A DNA stretch of 13,104 nt from an uncultured Oscillospiraceae bacterium (GTDB taxonomy: Bacteria > Bacillota > Clostridia > Oscillospirales > Oscillospiraceae): contig CAJTOM010000070.1 in assembly GCA_910577915.1 (NCBI GenBank), positions 1 to 13,104 on the forward strand, read 5' to 3'. The notes under the pieces are model-generated. The model worked only from the letters and a program-made list of their open reading frames with translations. It did not search any database and was not told the origin of the DNA. Numbering within the stretch: the stretch's first letter is position 1; each line of letters begins with the position of its first letter. Shown here piece by piece: positions 6,932 to 13,104 of this stretch. The position numbers were made by a program, and so were the translations under genes.

Positions 6932-7203
6932 CGTGGTGCAGCAAATGCAGCCTTTCTCGCCCAAAACGCCACGCAAATCGGAAATATGCTGCAAAAAGGG
7001 GGATACGCAGCCACACGGAGCACACGGAGAAGCACGTCTGTGCCGAGCGCCGGAGCGCCTTCCCAGGCGTCTGCGGCCCCAGGCCGGAGTTCCCCCAACG
7101 CTGGCGCGTCTGCCGCCTGCGGCCCTTACGGCGCTGCATAGACTTAAAAAATCCCCCTTTTGTGAGAAACTGCGGGCAGCTTCCCATGAAAGGGGGATAC
7201 TTT
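6932..7203 (+). promoter_or_regulatory. Long structured leader of the recombinase mRNA (SD / anti-SD / SD-like triplet)
   Basis: The ribosome site AAAGGGGGAT (7189-7198) is perfectly complementary to ATCCCCCTTT (7151-7160), which would hide it. A second copy, AAAAGGGGGATAC (6994-7006), could pair with ATCCCCCTTTT (7151-7161) over 11 bp instead and release the ribosome site. GC-rich hairpins lie between, such as GCCGC/GCGGC near 7112-7123. An unsupported 51-codon frame (6986-7141) without a ribosome site lies here too. The layout is consistent with a translational switch, but no known riboswitch class was recognised. Confidence 0.5.
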
Positions 7204-8040
7204 ATGCCAGTTTTTGCAATTGAGGCCTCTCTCCCGGCCTTCGCGTCCCACCTGCGCCAGGAGGGGCGGAGCGCCGCCACAGTGGAGAAGTACCGCTGTG
7301 AGGTCCGGCGCTTCGCCTTCTGGCTGGCGGACCGGCCCCTGGACCGGGAGGCGGTCCGCACCTACCAGGAGGCCCTGGCGGCGGAGCGCACCGCAGCCGG
7401 GGTAAACGGGGCCGCCGCAGCCCTCAACCGTCTGTTTGCCTTTTTGGGCCGCAGGGAGTGCCGGATGCGGTCCGTGCGGGTCCAGCGGCAGATTTTCCGG
7501 GACGAGAGCCGGGAGCTGACCCAAGCGGAGTACCGCCGCCTGCTGGCGGCGGCGGGGCGGCGGAACCAGCGGCTGCTGCTGGTCATGCAGGCCATCTGCG
7601 CCACGGGCATCCGGGTGGGGGAGCTGCGGTTTTTCACCGTAGCGGCGGTAGCGGCGGGGCGGGTGGAGGTGTCCGGCAAGGGGAAAGTGCGCACGGTCCT
7701 CCTGCCCCGGAAGCTCCAGCGGCTGCTGCTCCAGTACGCCCGGCGGCGGGGCATCTCCGGGGGCCCGGTGTTTGTCACCCGCACAGGCCGTCCCCTGGAC
7801 CGCAGCAACATCTGGCACGAGATGAAGGGTCTGTGCCGCGAGGCAGGGGTAGCGGAGACGAAGGTATTTCCCCACAACCTGCGCCATCTGTTTGCCCGCA
7901 CATATTATAGTATGGAGAAGGACATCGTCCGTCTGGCGGATATCCTGGGTCACTCCAGCGTAAACACCACCCGGATCTACACCATGGAATCCGGGGACAC
8001 CCACCGCCGCCAGCTGGAGCGCATGCGGCTTCTGCTGTAA
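7204..8040 (+). CDS. Tyrosine recombinase (XerC/D-like), probable invertase of the adjacent segment
   Basis: Site-specific recombinase of 278 aa: an N-terminal SAM-like core-binding domain (about 5-85, FASHLRQEGRSAATVEKY) and a C-terminal catalytic domain. Catalytic residues are all visible: R137 (ATGIRVGEL), the beta-hairpin lysine K159 or K161 (SGKGKVR), H224 and R227 (HNLR), H250 (LGHSS) and nucleophile Y259 (TTRIYT). Short single-domain-pair enzymes of this kind drive DNA inversion in Clostridia. Start: ATG 7204, chosen because AAAGGGGG lies 7 bases upstream; ATGs at 7162 and 7186 in frame lack such spacing. Its stop is 7 bases before the left inverted repeat, the usual arrangement of an invertase next to its target. 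It has its own promoter and leader. Confidence 0.93.
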   Translation: MPVFAIEASLPAFASHLRQEGRSAATVEKYRCEVRRFAFWLADRPLDREAVRTYQEALAAERTAAGVNGAAAALNRLFAFLGRRECRMRSVRVQRQIFRDESRELTQAEYRRLLAAAGRRNQRLLLVMQAICATGIRVGELRFFTVAAVAAGRVEVSGKGKVRTVLLPRKLQRLLLQYARRRGISGGPVFVTRTGRPLDRSNIWHEMKGLCREAGVAETKVFPHNLRHLFARTYYSMEKDIVRLADILGHSSVNTTRIYTMESGDTHRRQLERMRLLL

Positions 8041-8071
8041 AAAGAGCACCACGGAACAATCATTCCGTGGT
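8039..8071 (-). terminator. Possible minus-strand terminator formed by the left recombination site
   Basis: On the minus strand the 9-bp arms of the left site (8048-8071) form a hairpin with a 6-nt loop, followed by GCTC and TTTTT (8043-8039). The T-run starts four bases after the stem, so efficiency is uncertain. It would stop the leftward transcript from the invertible promoter before it runs antisense into the recombinase gene. Confidence 0.45.
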
Positions 8072-8074
8072 AAA
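8051..8074 (+). repeat. Left inverted repeat / recombination site
   Basis: This is the left copy of the 24-bp repeat. The site has recombinase-like arms: ACCACGGAA (8048-8056) and TTCCGTGGT (8063-8071) around the 6-bp asymmetric spacer CAATCA (8057-8062). Nine-bp arms with a 6-bp crossover region are typical of Xer-like core sites. Confidence 0.9.
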
Positions 8075-8116
8075 GCAGCGCGGGGACATACGACCGCAGA
8101 GTACCCGTATATTGTC

Positions 8117-8145
8117 ACTATAGCACTCCTTACTGGAAATAGCAA
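8117..8145 (-). promoter_or_regulatory. Invertible promoter, pointing left in this allele
   Basis: On the minus strand TTGCTA (8145-8140), a 17-bp spacer and TATAGT (8122-8117) form a promoter with an extended -10 (TGC directly before TATAGT). I found no comparable plus-strand promoter in the segment. In this orientation it fires toward the recombinase 3' end; after inversion it fires into the surface-protein gene. Confidence 0.7.
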
Positions 8146-8174
8146 GGTTGAATTGAAATAAATGCATGACAACC

Positions 8175-8206
8175 AGGCCAGTTTTTTTGCTCTTCCCAAC
8201 TGGCCT
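8175..8206. other. Hairpin inside the invertible segment
   Basis: AGGCCAGTT (8175-8183) and AACTGGCCT (8198-8206) are perfectly complementary around a 14-nt loop. A T5 run occurs 15 bases later on the plus strand, too far for a standard terminator. It lies upstream of the invertible promoter in both orientations and may insulate it from read-through (inference). Confidence 0.5.
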
Positions 8207-8264
8207 CACGGTGTGCGCTCTTTTTCCGCCGGCGGAGCGGAGAAGGGCGCTTTTACATTCCCGT

Positions 8265-8288
8265 TTTACCACGGAATGATTGTTCCGT
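8265..8288 (-). repeat. Right inverted repeat / recombination site
   Basis: Exact reverse complement of 8051-8074. The spacer reads TGATTG (8277-8282), opposite to the left site, so recombination would invert rather than delete. The inner arm ACCACGGAA (8268-8276) is conserved; the outer arm TTCCGTAAT (8283-8291) departs from the left site after TTCCGT, so this site forms a weaker hairpin. Confidence 0.9.
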
Positions 8289-8394
8289 AATACAAGTTAT
8301 GGAAGGAGGCACACGGCATCTCAGGCAGCGCGCCCGCCGGGTGGGTCCGGGTCCCATAGAGGGGGAACCGGAGGCGGCAGACGGCAGCAGAATC

Positions 8395-8517
8395 AGGGAT
8401 GAATATTGGCAAACCGCCGGAAACGGCGGGACGCAAAGCTGCGGGGCCTACAGCAGACGCTATGGCAGCCCGGCCGCCGGATCCTTTGCATCCGTATGTA
8501 AATCCGCAAAGAAAGGA
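8395..8517 (+). promoter_or_regulatory. Cyclic di-GMP-I riboswitch (GEMM-I) with expression platform
   Basis: Hallmarks of the class are present in order: GGCAAACC (8408-8415), a CCGCCG/CGGCGG stem capped by a GAAA tetraloop (8414-8429), GGGACGCAAAGC (8428-8439), GGGGCCTA (8443-8450) and CTATGGCAGCC (8460-8470). GCTGC (8438-8442) pairs with GCAGC (8465-8469). An outer stem AGGGAT (8395-8400)/ATCCTT (8481-8486) closes the fold with one wobble. Its 3' strand overlaps TCCTTT (8482-8487), complementary to AAAGGA (8512-8517) at the ribosome site of the surface-protein gene, so ligand-stabilised pairing could free translation. A competing CTTTGC/GCAAAG hairpin (8484-8511) makes the sign of control uncertain. 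Confidence 0.92.
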
Positions 8518-8525
8518 AGAGATAC

Positions 8526-11500
8526 ATGAGAATTATGAAGCTCCTGAGCAGGCGCGTTCTGGCCGTTCTTCTGACCCTGGTCATGTGCCTGGGCATGCTC
8601 CCGGGGACAGCCCTGGCGGCGGAAGCTGCCGCAGATGCAGCCCCGCCTGTGACGGAGGGAGAACTGAGTGCCGATACGATGGGCTTTGCCGGGGGAAGCG
8701 GCACAGAAAGTGACCCCTATCTCATTTCCTCCGCCGGAGGACTGCGGTATCTGGCACAGGTTGTCAATTCCGAGGATACCGCAAAATATCACGATAAGTA
8801 TTTTGCGCTGACGGCAGATATTGACCTGGGCGGTGCGGAATGGACGCCGATCGGAATCGACGTAAACCACGCGTTCTGGGGAACTTTCTATGGCGGCGGC
8901 CACACCATCAGCAATTTCACCTGCGACAGGGATGTTGCCGGATTGTTTGGATGGGTTGCCTATGCAAAAATCTACAATCTGACCATTAGCGATGCAGCTG
9001 TGACCGCAAGCGGTCCGCACTGTGCCGCTGGTGCTTTAGTGGCTGTAGACTATTGCGATGGTAATTGGTCTTATTCGACAGATCTTGACAATTGCCATGT
9101 CGTAGATTCCACGGTCCAGACAAACGGGACCTACTCCAATGTAGCATACCGCCCCTGTGCAGGCGGACTGGTTGGAACCGCGTCCAGGAAACTGAATATC
9201 CGCTACTGCACAGTGGTGAACTCCGACATTAGCAGCAGCCATATTGCAGGCGGTGTATTGGGCAGTGCATCGATAAACCGGTGTACAATTAATATCAATA
9301 ATACAGCTTGCATTAACAGCACAGTTTCCAGCACAGGAACACGACTAGAAGGACGCGCGGGTGGCATTCTGGGTTCTGCCGCCGATTGGGTACGGGGCAA
9401 TAACGATAGCAACAGCGTAATCGGTTGCTTTGGTTTGGTGCTCGACAACTGCCTGAACACAGCGTCCGTCACTACCGTAACCACGGGCACTTCCAGCTAT
9501 TCCGGAGGCATGATTGGATATTTTTCCAGGGGGCAAGGGACCTACCTCAGAAGTTGTTTGAATACAGGCACGGTTTCCAAGGGGAATCATGTTATGCTGG
9601 GGTATGCCTCTCCCTCAATCGCCACAACTACCTGCTATACCGACATAGATACCGCGAAAATCAAACTGTCCTCTAACAATTGGGATTTGGACGGCGATAC
9701 GCCTGTTCCCAAAGGCTGTCCCGGCTGTGATGACTGTAATGTCACCATCCAGTCCCCGTCCCGTCCGGATGACGAACCTGTTACGGTCACCTTCCGGGTG
9801 AAGAACGGCCAGTGGGAGGCCTCCAGTCTGAAGGAGCGCACCCAGGAGTACACCAGTGCCGTCACTGCGGCAGGTAAACTCACAGGCAGCATTCCCGCCA
9901 CGATGACCTCTGCCGCCCCGGGCAAGTGGTATGGCCTGCGCGGCGGCGCTGTGGCTGAGTTCACAAGGGATGAGATTCTGGAGGGAACCTATACCGAACC
10001 CACCGTGTTCATCTATGCCTATCCCCAGCAGACCCACACAGTGACCTTCGACCTGCGCGACGGCAGCCCGCTTGTGTATCTGGCCGTACCGGAGGGAGAG
10101 GTTATTCCTACGGATATGTTCCCGGATACGGAGAGCCACGCAGGAAGCTACACCTTCTCTGGGTGGGAATATCCCGATTATCAATACGGTGACCAGTTCA
10201 CTGTTCGTATTGAAGGATACGAAAATATTATTTTCACCCAGAATCCGAGATATGCGGACTGGCGCGAATCCACGACGGTGACAGACGACATTGTCCTGTA
10301 CGCCAAATGGGATGGGTATAACGTTTATTATGCCCAGTTTGAGACCTCAGGTGGTCCCGACATTCCCTCTCAGCGGTTCACCGATCCCGATACTGTTATC
10401 AGACCACAAATTCGCGGCTGGACGATTTCAGATTGGTGCTATTCGCTGTACACTAGCTACTATTATGATGTCATTCCAGTTTTGCACGAGTGGAACTTTG
10501 GGCACACAAATCAAAATGACCACTCTTGGGCAAGACTCCTCGCATTAAGCACCGCTTACGATACAATTGATGAGAATAACGTAATACGCCTGTATGGTTA
10601 TGACATCAGCAAAGTCGATCCTCCGGCCGACACCCCCGACAGCATTGACGGCCTGACCGTCACCAAGACCGCCCAGCAGCAGGCCCCGCAGGGTTCTCAG
10701 TTCGACTACACCCTGACCGTCGGCAACACCAGCAGCGTGGCCAAGACCGTCACTGTCACCGACGTACTGCCCGAAGGAACAACGTTTGTGAGCTGTGACC
10801 CAGCGGTTGACGGCAGCCTTGTGGCTTACAACGAAACCAGCAAAACGGTCACCTGGACCCCCACCGTGCAGCCGAACAACAGCGCTGTTCTGAAAATCAA
10901 GGTAGAGGTCGATGACGCCGCCGCGGTTGATACAGAGATCGAAAACAAGGCCACCCTGACAAGCGGCGACAACACAACATTGGACAGCGCTACCGTCACA
11001 ACCACCGTGACTGCCAAGCCCGAGGTGCCTTACGCCGTCATCTGGCAGGCAGTCGATAACGACGAGCTTCCGACCACCGGAAACCTCCCGTGGATTCCCC
11101 TGGCCCGGAGGGACAATGTGACTGCCAGCAGTGAACCCACATGGGCCACTGTTAAAGCGGACGACAACTGCCGTGATCCCCAGCCCTACACCTTGGCCGG
11201 CACAACCTACACATGGACTGGTGCATGGGAGGAGCCCATCTGGAGCGCAGATAACACCGTTAAAACCTACAAGGCCAAATACGAGGCCGAAAGCGGTTCC
11301 GGCGGCGGCGACGATCCCAACTACAGCATTGCCGTCAACAAAACCATCACACCTCCCACAGACGGCATCACGGCGGACAGCGTCGTCACCTACACGGTCA
11401 CCGTCGAAAACAACGGTACCGACTCTCTCTACGACCTGGAGATCACCGACACGATGGACGCGGTTTATGAAGCCGGCGGCAGCATGTCCGCGGGCCTGAC

Positions 11501-13104
11501 GCTGAAGAGCGTGACCTCCCAGACCGTGGCGCAAAACGGGGAGGATTCCGCAGAAATTCAGTTTATCGCTCCCGGTGAAACCAATTTGGGCGCTCCCCTC
11601 AGAAACGAGGATGGAACCCAGCAGAGGGACGAGAACAGCAGCATTCTCCGGGATGAGGACAGCGCCAAGAGAGTGAATGTGTATACCTGGCGGCTGCCGG
11701 GCGAGTTCAAGCCGGGTGCGCAGGTCAGCCTGATCTACAAAGCGACCGTCACAAACGAGACCAGCGAGGCGGTCGAGCTGCACAACATTGCCGATGCGAC
11801 GGCCTACACAACCCCTGGTGAAGCGGAGAACGATCCGGAGCAGCAGGGCATTGAGCGGCTGAGTCTGCGCACAGCGCCCATTGCCAGAGGCCGGGTCAGC
11901 GTCAGCGGCACCTCCGGCGCCAGCACAGGCAGCGTAAGCGGCTCCACCACCACCGGCCCTGTGCAGCCGAAGAAGTTCACGGTGACATACAAAAACAGCG
12001 CCGAGGCTTCTGCGGCGATTCGTGCTGTCCCTGTCACCAACGGAACGATGCACACGATTCTTGCCGGAACAATTGCGACTCCTCCTGACGAGAACAGTAT
12101 GTTCGAGGTCTGGCTCGGCGATGACGGACAGCGCTATCAGCCCGGCAGTGAAGTCAAAATCACCCAGAATTTGACCCTGACTGCCATCTGGAAGAATAAA
12201 CCCGCCGATGCAGTCAACTACACACTGACATTCGACCCCAACCAGGGCACAGCCGGTGCCACCGAGGAGCTGACTGCCCGCAGCACGGAGGCGGAGCGCA
12301 TCTTTACCATTCCTCGGAGCGCAGAGCCCTCCAGGGAAAACTATGTGTTCACCGGCTGGGCAGATCATGAGAATGCGGCCGAGGCCGTCTATTTCGTGGG
12401 TTCACAGGTCACTCTGGGCAAAGATTCTCCCACCAAAACCCTCTACGCAGTATGGGAAGAGCCCACCGTGCTGCCTGCCAAACACACCTACACCCTGACC
12501 TGCAATGACGGCACAGAGGAGCTGGACCGTCAGACCTTCACCACCACCGCCCTCTCGCACGCCTTCATCATCCCCACCGCCAGCCGTCCCGGCTGGGAGC
12601 TTTCCGGCTGGTCTGAGACAGACAGCGGCGCGGTGCGCTACAGGGCAGGCGAACAGATCACCTTGACAAGCGATGATCCGAACGAAACCCTCTACGCCGT
12701 TTGGAAGGAGCTGGAGACCGATCCCGACGCTCCCTCTGACGATGAAATTCTGGCTCTGGGCATCCAGGTCAAAGTGGTCTGTAGGACCAACGCCACCCAC
12801 TCCGAGGAGATCACCGAGCAGTATCCTCTCGAGGAGGGAACCTTTGCGGCCCAGATGAGCCGTGACGGCAAGTCCTGCACGCTGCGCATCATTCCCGACG
12901 CCTACATCGCGCAGTTCAACGAGGACCACGGTCTGCACACCTACGACGATGTAAACGTCCAGGGCTTTGTCGAGCTGATCTATGAGGAGAACGAGGTCAT
13001 CGAGGCCCCCGCTCACGAGGATCCCGATGTCCCCGCCGCCGGCCCCTCCGACGAGGATCCCGCCCCTCCCTCTGAGGAGGAGCCCATCCCCTCCGACGAG
13101 GATC
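8526..13104 (+). CDS. Very large secreted, multidomain surface protein/adhesin (partial, runs off window)
   Basis: An open frame of 1526 codons with no stop before the edge. Residues 1-32 form a signal peptide (MRIMKLLSRRV, hydrophobic LAVLLTLVMCLGML, likely cleavage after TALA). About 55-370 resemble GLUG-type beta-helix repeats: GGSGTESDPYLIS, AGLFGWV, AGGLVGTA, AGGVLGSA, AGGILGSA and SGGMIGYF, each with nearby cysteines. A CPGCDDC motif is near 398-404. Two DUF11-like beta-sandwich domains follow (about 706-831, LTVTKTAQQ...; about 932-1090, IAVNKTITPP...), then InlB/Flg_new-like repeats (about 1148-1395, ending LYAVW twice), and an acidic-proline tail (PSDEDPAPPSEEE). A cell-wall or S-layer anchor is expected beyond the edge but not seen. 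Start: ATG 8526, AAGGAAG 6 bases upstream. Regulated by the invertible promoter and riboswitch. Base composition is less GC-rich than neighbours. The ligand is unknown. Confidence 0.9.
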   Translation, partial: MRIMKLLSRRVLAVLLTLVMCLGMLPGTALAAEAAADAAPPVTEGELSADTMGFAGGSGTESDPYLISSAGGLRYLAQVVNSEDTAKYHDKYFALTADIDLGGAEWTPIGIDVNHAFWGTFYGGGHTISNFTCDRDVAGLFGWVAYAKIYNLTISDAAVTASGPHCAAGALVAVDYCDGNWSYSTDLDNCHVVDSTVQTNGTYSNVAYRPCAGGLVGTASRKLNIRYCTVVNSDISSSHIAGGVLGSASINRCTININNTACINSTVSSTGTRLEGRAGGILGSAADWVRGNNDSNSVIGCFGLVLDNCLNTASVTTVTTGTSSYSGGMIGYFSRGQGTYLRSCLNTGTVSKGNHVMLGYASPSIATTTCYTDIDTAKIKLSSNNWDLDGDTPVPKGCPGCDDCNVTIQSPSRPDDEPVTVTFRVKNGQWEASSLKERTQEYTSAVTAAGKLTGSIPATMTSAAPGKWYGLRGGAVAEFTRDEILEGTYTEPTVFIYAYPQQTHTVTFDLRDGSPLVYLAVPEGEVIPTDMFPDTESHAGSYTFSGWEYPDYQYGDQFTVRIEGYENIIFTQNPRYADWRESTTVTDDIVLYAKWDGYNVYYAQFETSGGPDIPSQRFTDPDTVIRPQIRGWTISDWCYSLYTSYYYDVIPVLHEWNFGHTNQNDHSWARLLALSTAYDTIDENNVIRLYGYDISKVDPPADTPDSIDGLTVTKTAQQQAPQGSQFDYTLTVGNTSSVAKTVTVTDVLPEGTTFVSCDPAVDGSLVAYNETSKTVTWTPTVQPNNSAVLKIKVEVDDAAAVDTEIENKATLTSGDNTTLDSATVTTTVTAKPEVPYAVIWQAVDNDELPTTGNLPWIPLARRDNVTASSEPTWATVKADDNCRDPQPYTLAGTTYTWTGAWEEPIWSADNTVKTYKAKYEAESGSGGGDDPNYSIAVNKTITPPTDGITADSVVTYTVTVENNGTDSLYDLEITDTMDAVYEAGGSMSAGLTLKSVTSQTVAQNGEDSAEIQFIAPGETNLGAPLRNEDGTQQRDENSSILRDEDSAKRVNVYTWRLPGEFKPGAQVSLIYKATVTNETSEAVELHNIADATAYTTPGEAENDPEQQGIERLSLRTAPIARGRVSVSGTSGASTGSVSGSTTTGPVQPKKFTVTYKNSAEASAAIRAVPVTNGTMHTILAGTIATPPDENSMFEVWLGDDGQRYQPGSEVKITQNLTLTAIWKNKPADAVNYTLTFDPNQGTAGATEELTARSTEAERIFTIPRSAEPSRENYVFTGWADHENAAEAVYFVGSQVTLGKDSPTKTLYAVWEEPTVLPAKHTYTLTCNDGTEELDRQTFTTTALSHAFIIPTASRPGWELSGWSETDSGAVRYRAGEQITLTSDDPNETLYAVWKELETDPDAPSDDEILALGIQVKVVCRTNATHSEEITEQYPLEEGTFAAQMSRDGKSCTLRIIPDAYIAQFNEDHGLHTYDDVNVQGFVELIYEENEVIEAPAHEDPDVPAAGPSDEDPAPPSEEEPIPSDED
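13043..13104 (+). repeat. Start of a 45-bp repeat encoding an acidic-proline tail
   Basis: The 17-base sequence CCCCTCCGACGAGGATC occurs at 13043-13059 and again at 13088-13104, a 45-bp (15-codon) period in frame, encoding PSDED units within a Pro/Glu/Asp-rich stalk. The region continues past the window, so copy number is unknown. Such repeats often vary in number between strains. Confidence 0.65.

Larger units (their letters stand above)
8051..8288. mobile_element. Invertible DNA segment (phase-variation switch), apparently in OFF orientation
   Basis: The 238-bp segment is bounded by 24-bp perfect inverted repeats and lies between a tyrosine recombinase and a secreted surface-protein gene. 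It encodes no convincing protein. It is less GC-rich than the flanks and holds a leftward promoter (8117-8145) and a 9-bp hairpin (8175-8206). Inversion would place the promoter with -10 near 8217-8222, driving the surface protein through a leader of about 300 nt that contains the c-di-GMP riboswitch. The layout matches clostridial invertible promoter switches; inversion is inferred, not shown. Confidence 0.85.

Noticed and set aside
6994..7161. 11-bp inverted repeats read as a second invertible segment
   Set aside because: They are unrelated in sequence to the 24-bp recombination sites, and one repeat copy coincides with the ribosome site, so an RNA role is more likely.
5454..7223. 589-aa plus-strand open frame
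   Set aside because: It runs through yjdF, the bidirectional terminator and antisense to ldh; composition is typical of GC-rich shadow frames.
7144..8199. 351-aa minus-strand open frame antisense to the recombinase
   Set aside because: Its start lies inside the invertible segment with no convincing ribosome site, while the plus strand has all tyrosine-recombinase catalytic residues.
8175..8206. Hairpin read as an intrinsic terminator
   Set aside because: No T-run follows the stem directly on either strand; the T-rich stretch is in the loop or 15 bases further on.
8299..8529. 76-aa plus-strand open frame before the adhesin
   Set aside because: It lacks a ribosome binding site before its ATG and overlaps the c-di-GMP aptamer, which explains the conserved bases better.
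10545..12368. 607-aa minus-strand open frame
   Set aside because: It lies wholly within the adhesin gene in the opposite strand; its translation is Gly/Val/Arg-rich with no recognisable domain, a shadow of the biased codon use.

Overview
The window looks like a chromosomal stretch of a GC-rich gut-type Clostridia, most likely Oscillospiraceae (Flavonifractor/Lawsonibacter-like). This is inferred from the very high GC of the housekeeping genes, the AGGAGG-type ribosome binding sites, the sigma-A-like promoters, the M56/BlaI pair, a yjdF riboswitch gene and a c-di-GMP-I riboswitch. No rRNA, tRNA, CRISPR array or insertion sequence was seen.

Layout. (1) 1-2141: a two-gene plus-strand operon, an RluA-type pseudouridine synthase followed 3 nt later by a stand-alone DEDDh exonuclease, with a clear promoter (194-222) and an intrinsic terminator (2098-2141). 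(2) 2140-5089: a minus-strand signalling operon, BlaI/MecI-type repressor then a BlaR1-like M56 metalloprotease with a large C-terminal domain. Its promoter has a textbook palindromic operator between and over the -35/-10 boxes. (3) 5153-5793: a yjdF gene behind a yjdF-type (azaaromatic-sensing) riboswitch, with a perfect 10-nt anti-Shine-Dalgarno inside the aptamer. (4) 5793-6761: a minus-strand L-lactate dehydrogenase, sharing a bidirectional terminator with yjdF. (5) 6903-13104: a phase-variation locus. A tyrosine recombinase is followed by a 238-bp segment bounded by 24-bp perfect inverted repeats, then a c-di-GMP-I riboswitch, then a very long secreted surface protein that runs off the end of the window.

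How it works together. The last region is the most interesting. The recombinase probably flips the 238-bp segment. The only good promoter in that segment (8117-8145) points leftward, away from the surface protein, so the sequenced allele appears to be OFF. After inversion the promoter would fire through the riboswitch into the surface-protein gene. Expression would then need both a DNA switch (orientation) and an RNA switch (c-di-GMP level). The recombinase has its own long leader carrying an SD, an anti-SD and a second SD-like copy able to form mutually exclusive pairings, so the flipping enzyme may itself be regulated. The surface protein (GLUG-type repeats, DUF11 domains, InlB/Flg_new-like repeats, acidic-proline tail) is visibly less GC-rich than its surroundings, consistent with an accessory or transferred adhesin.
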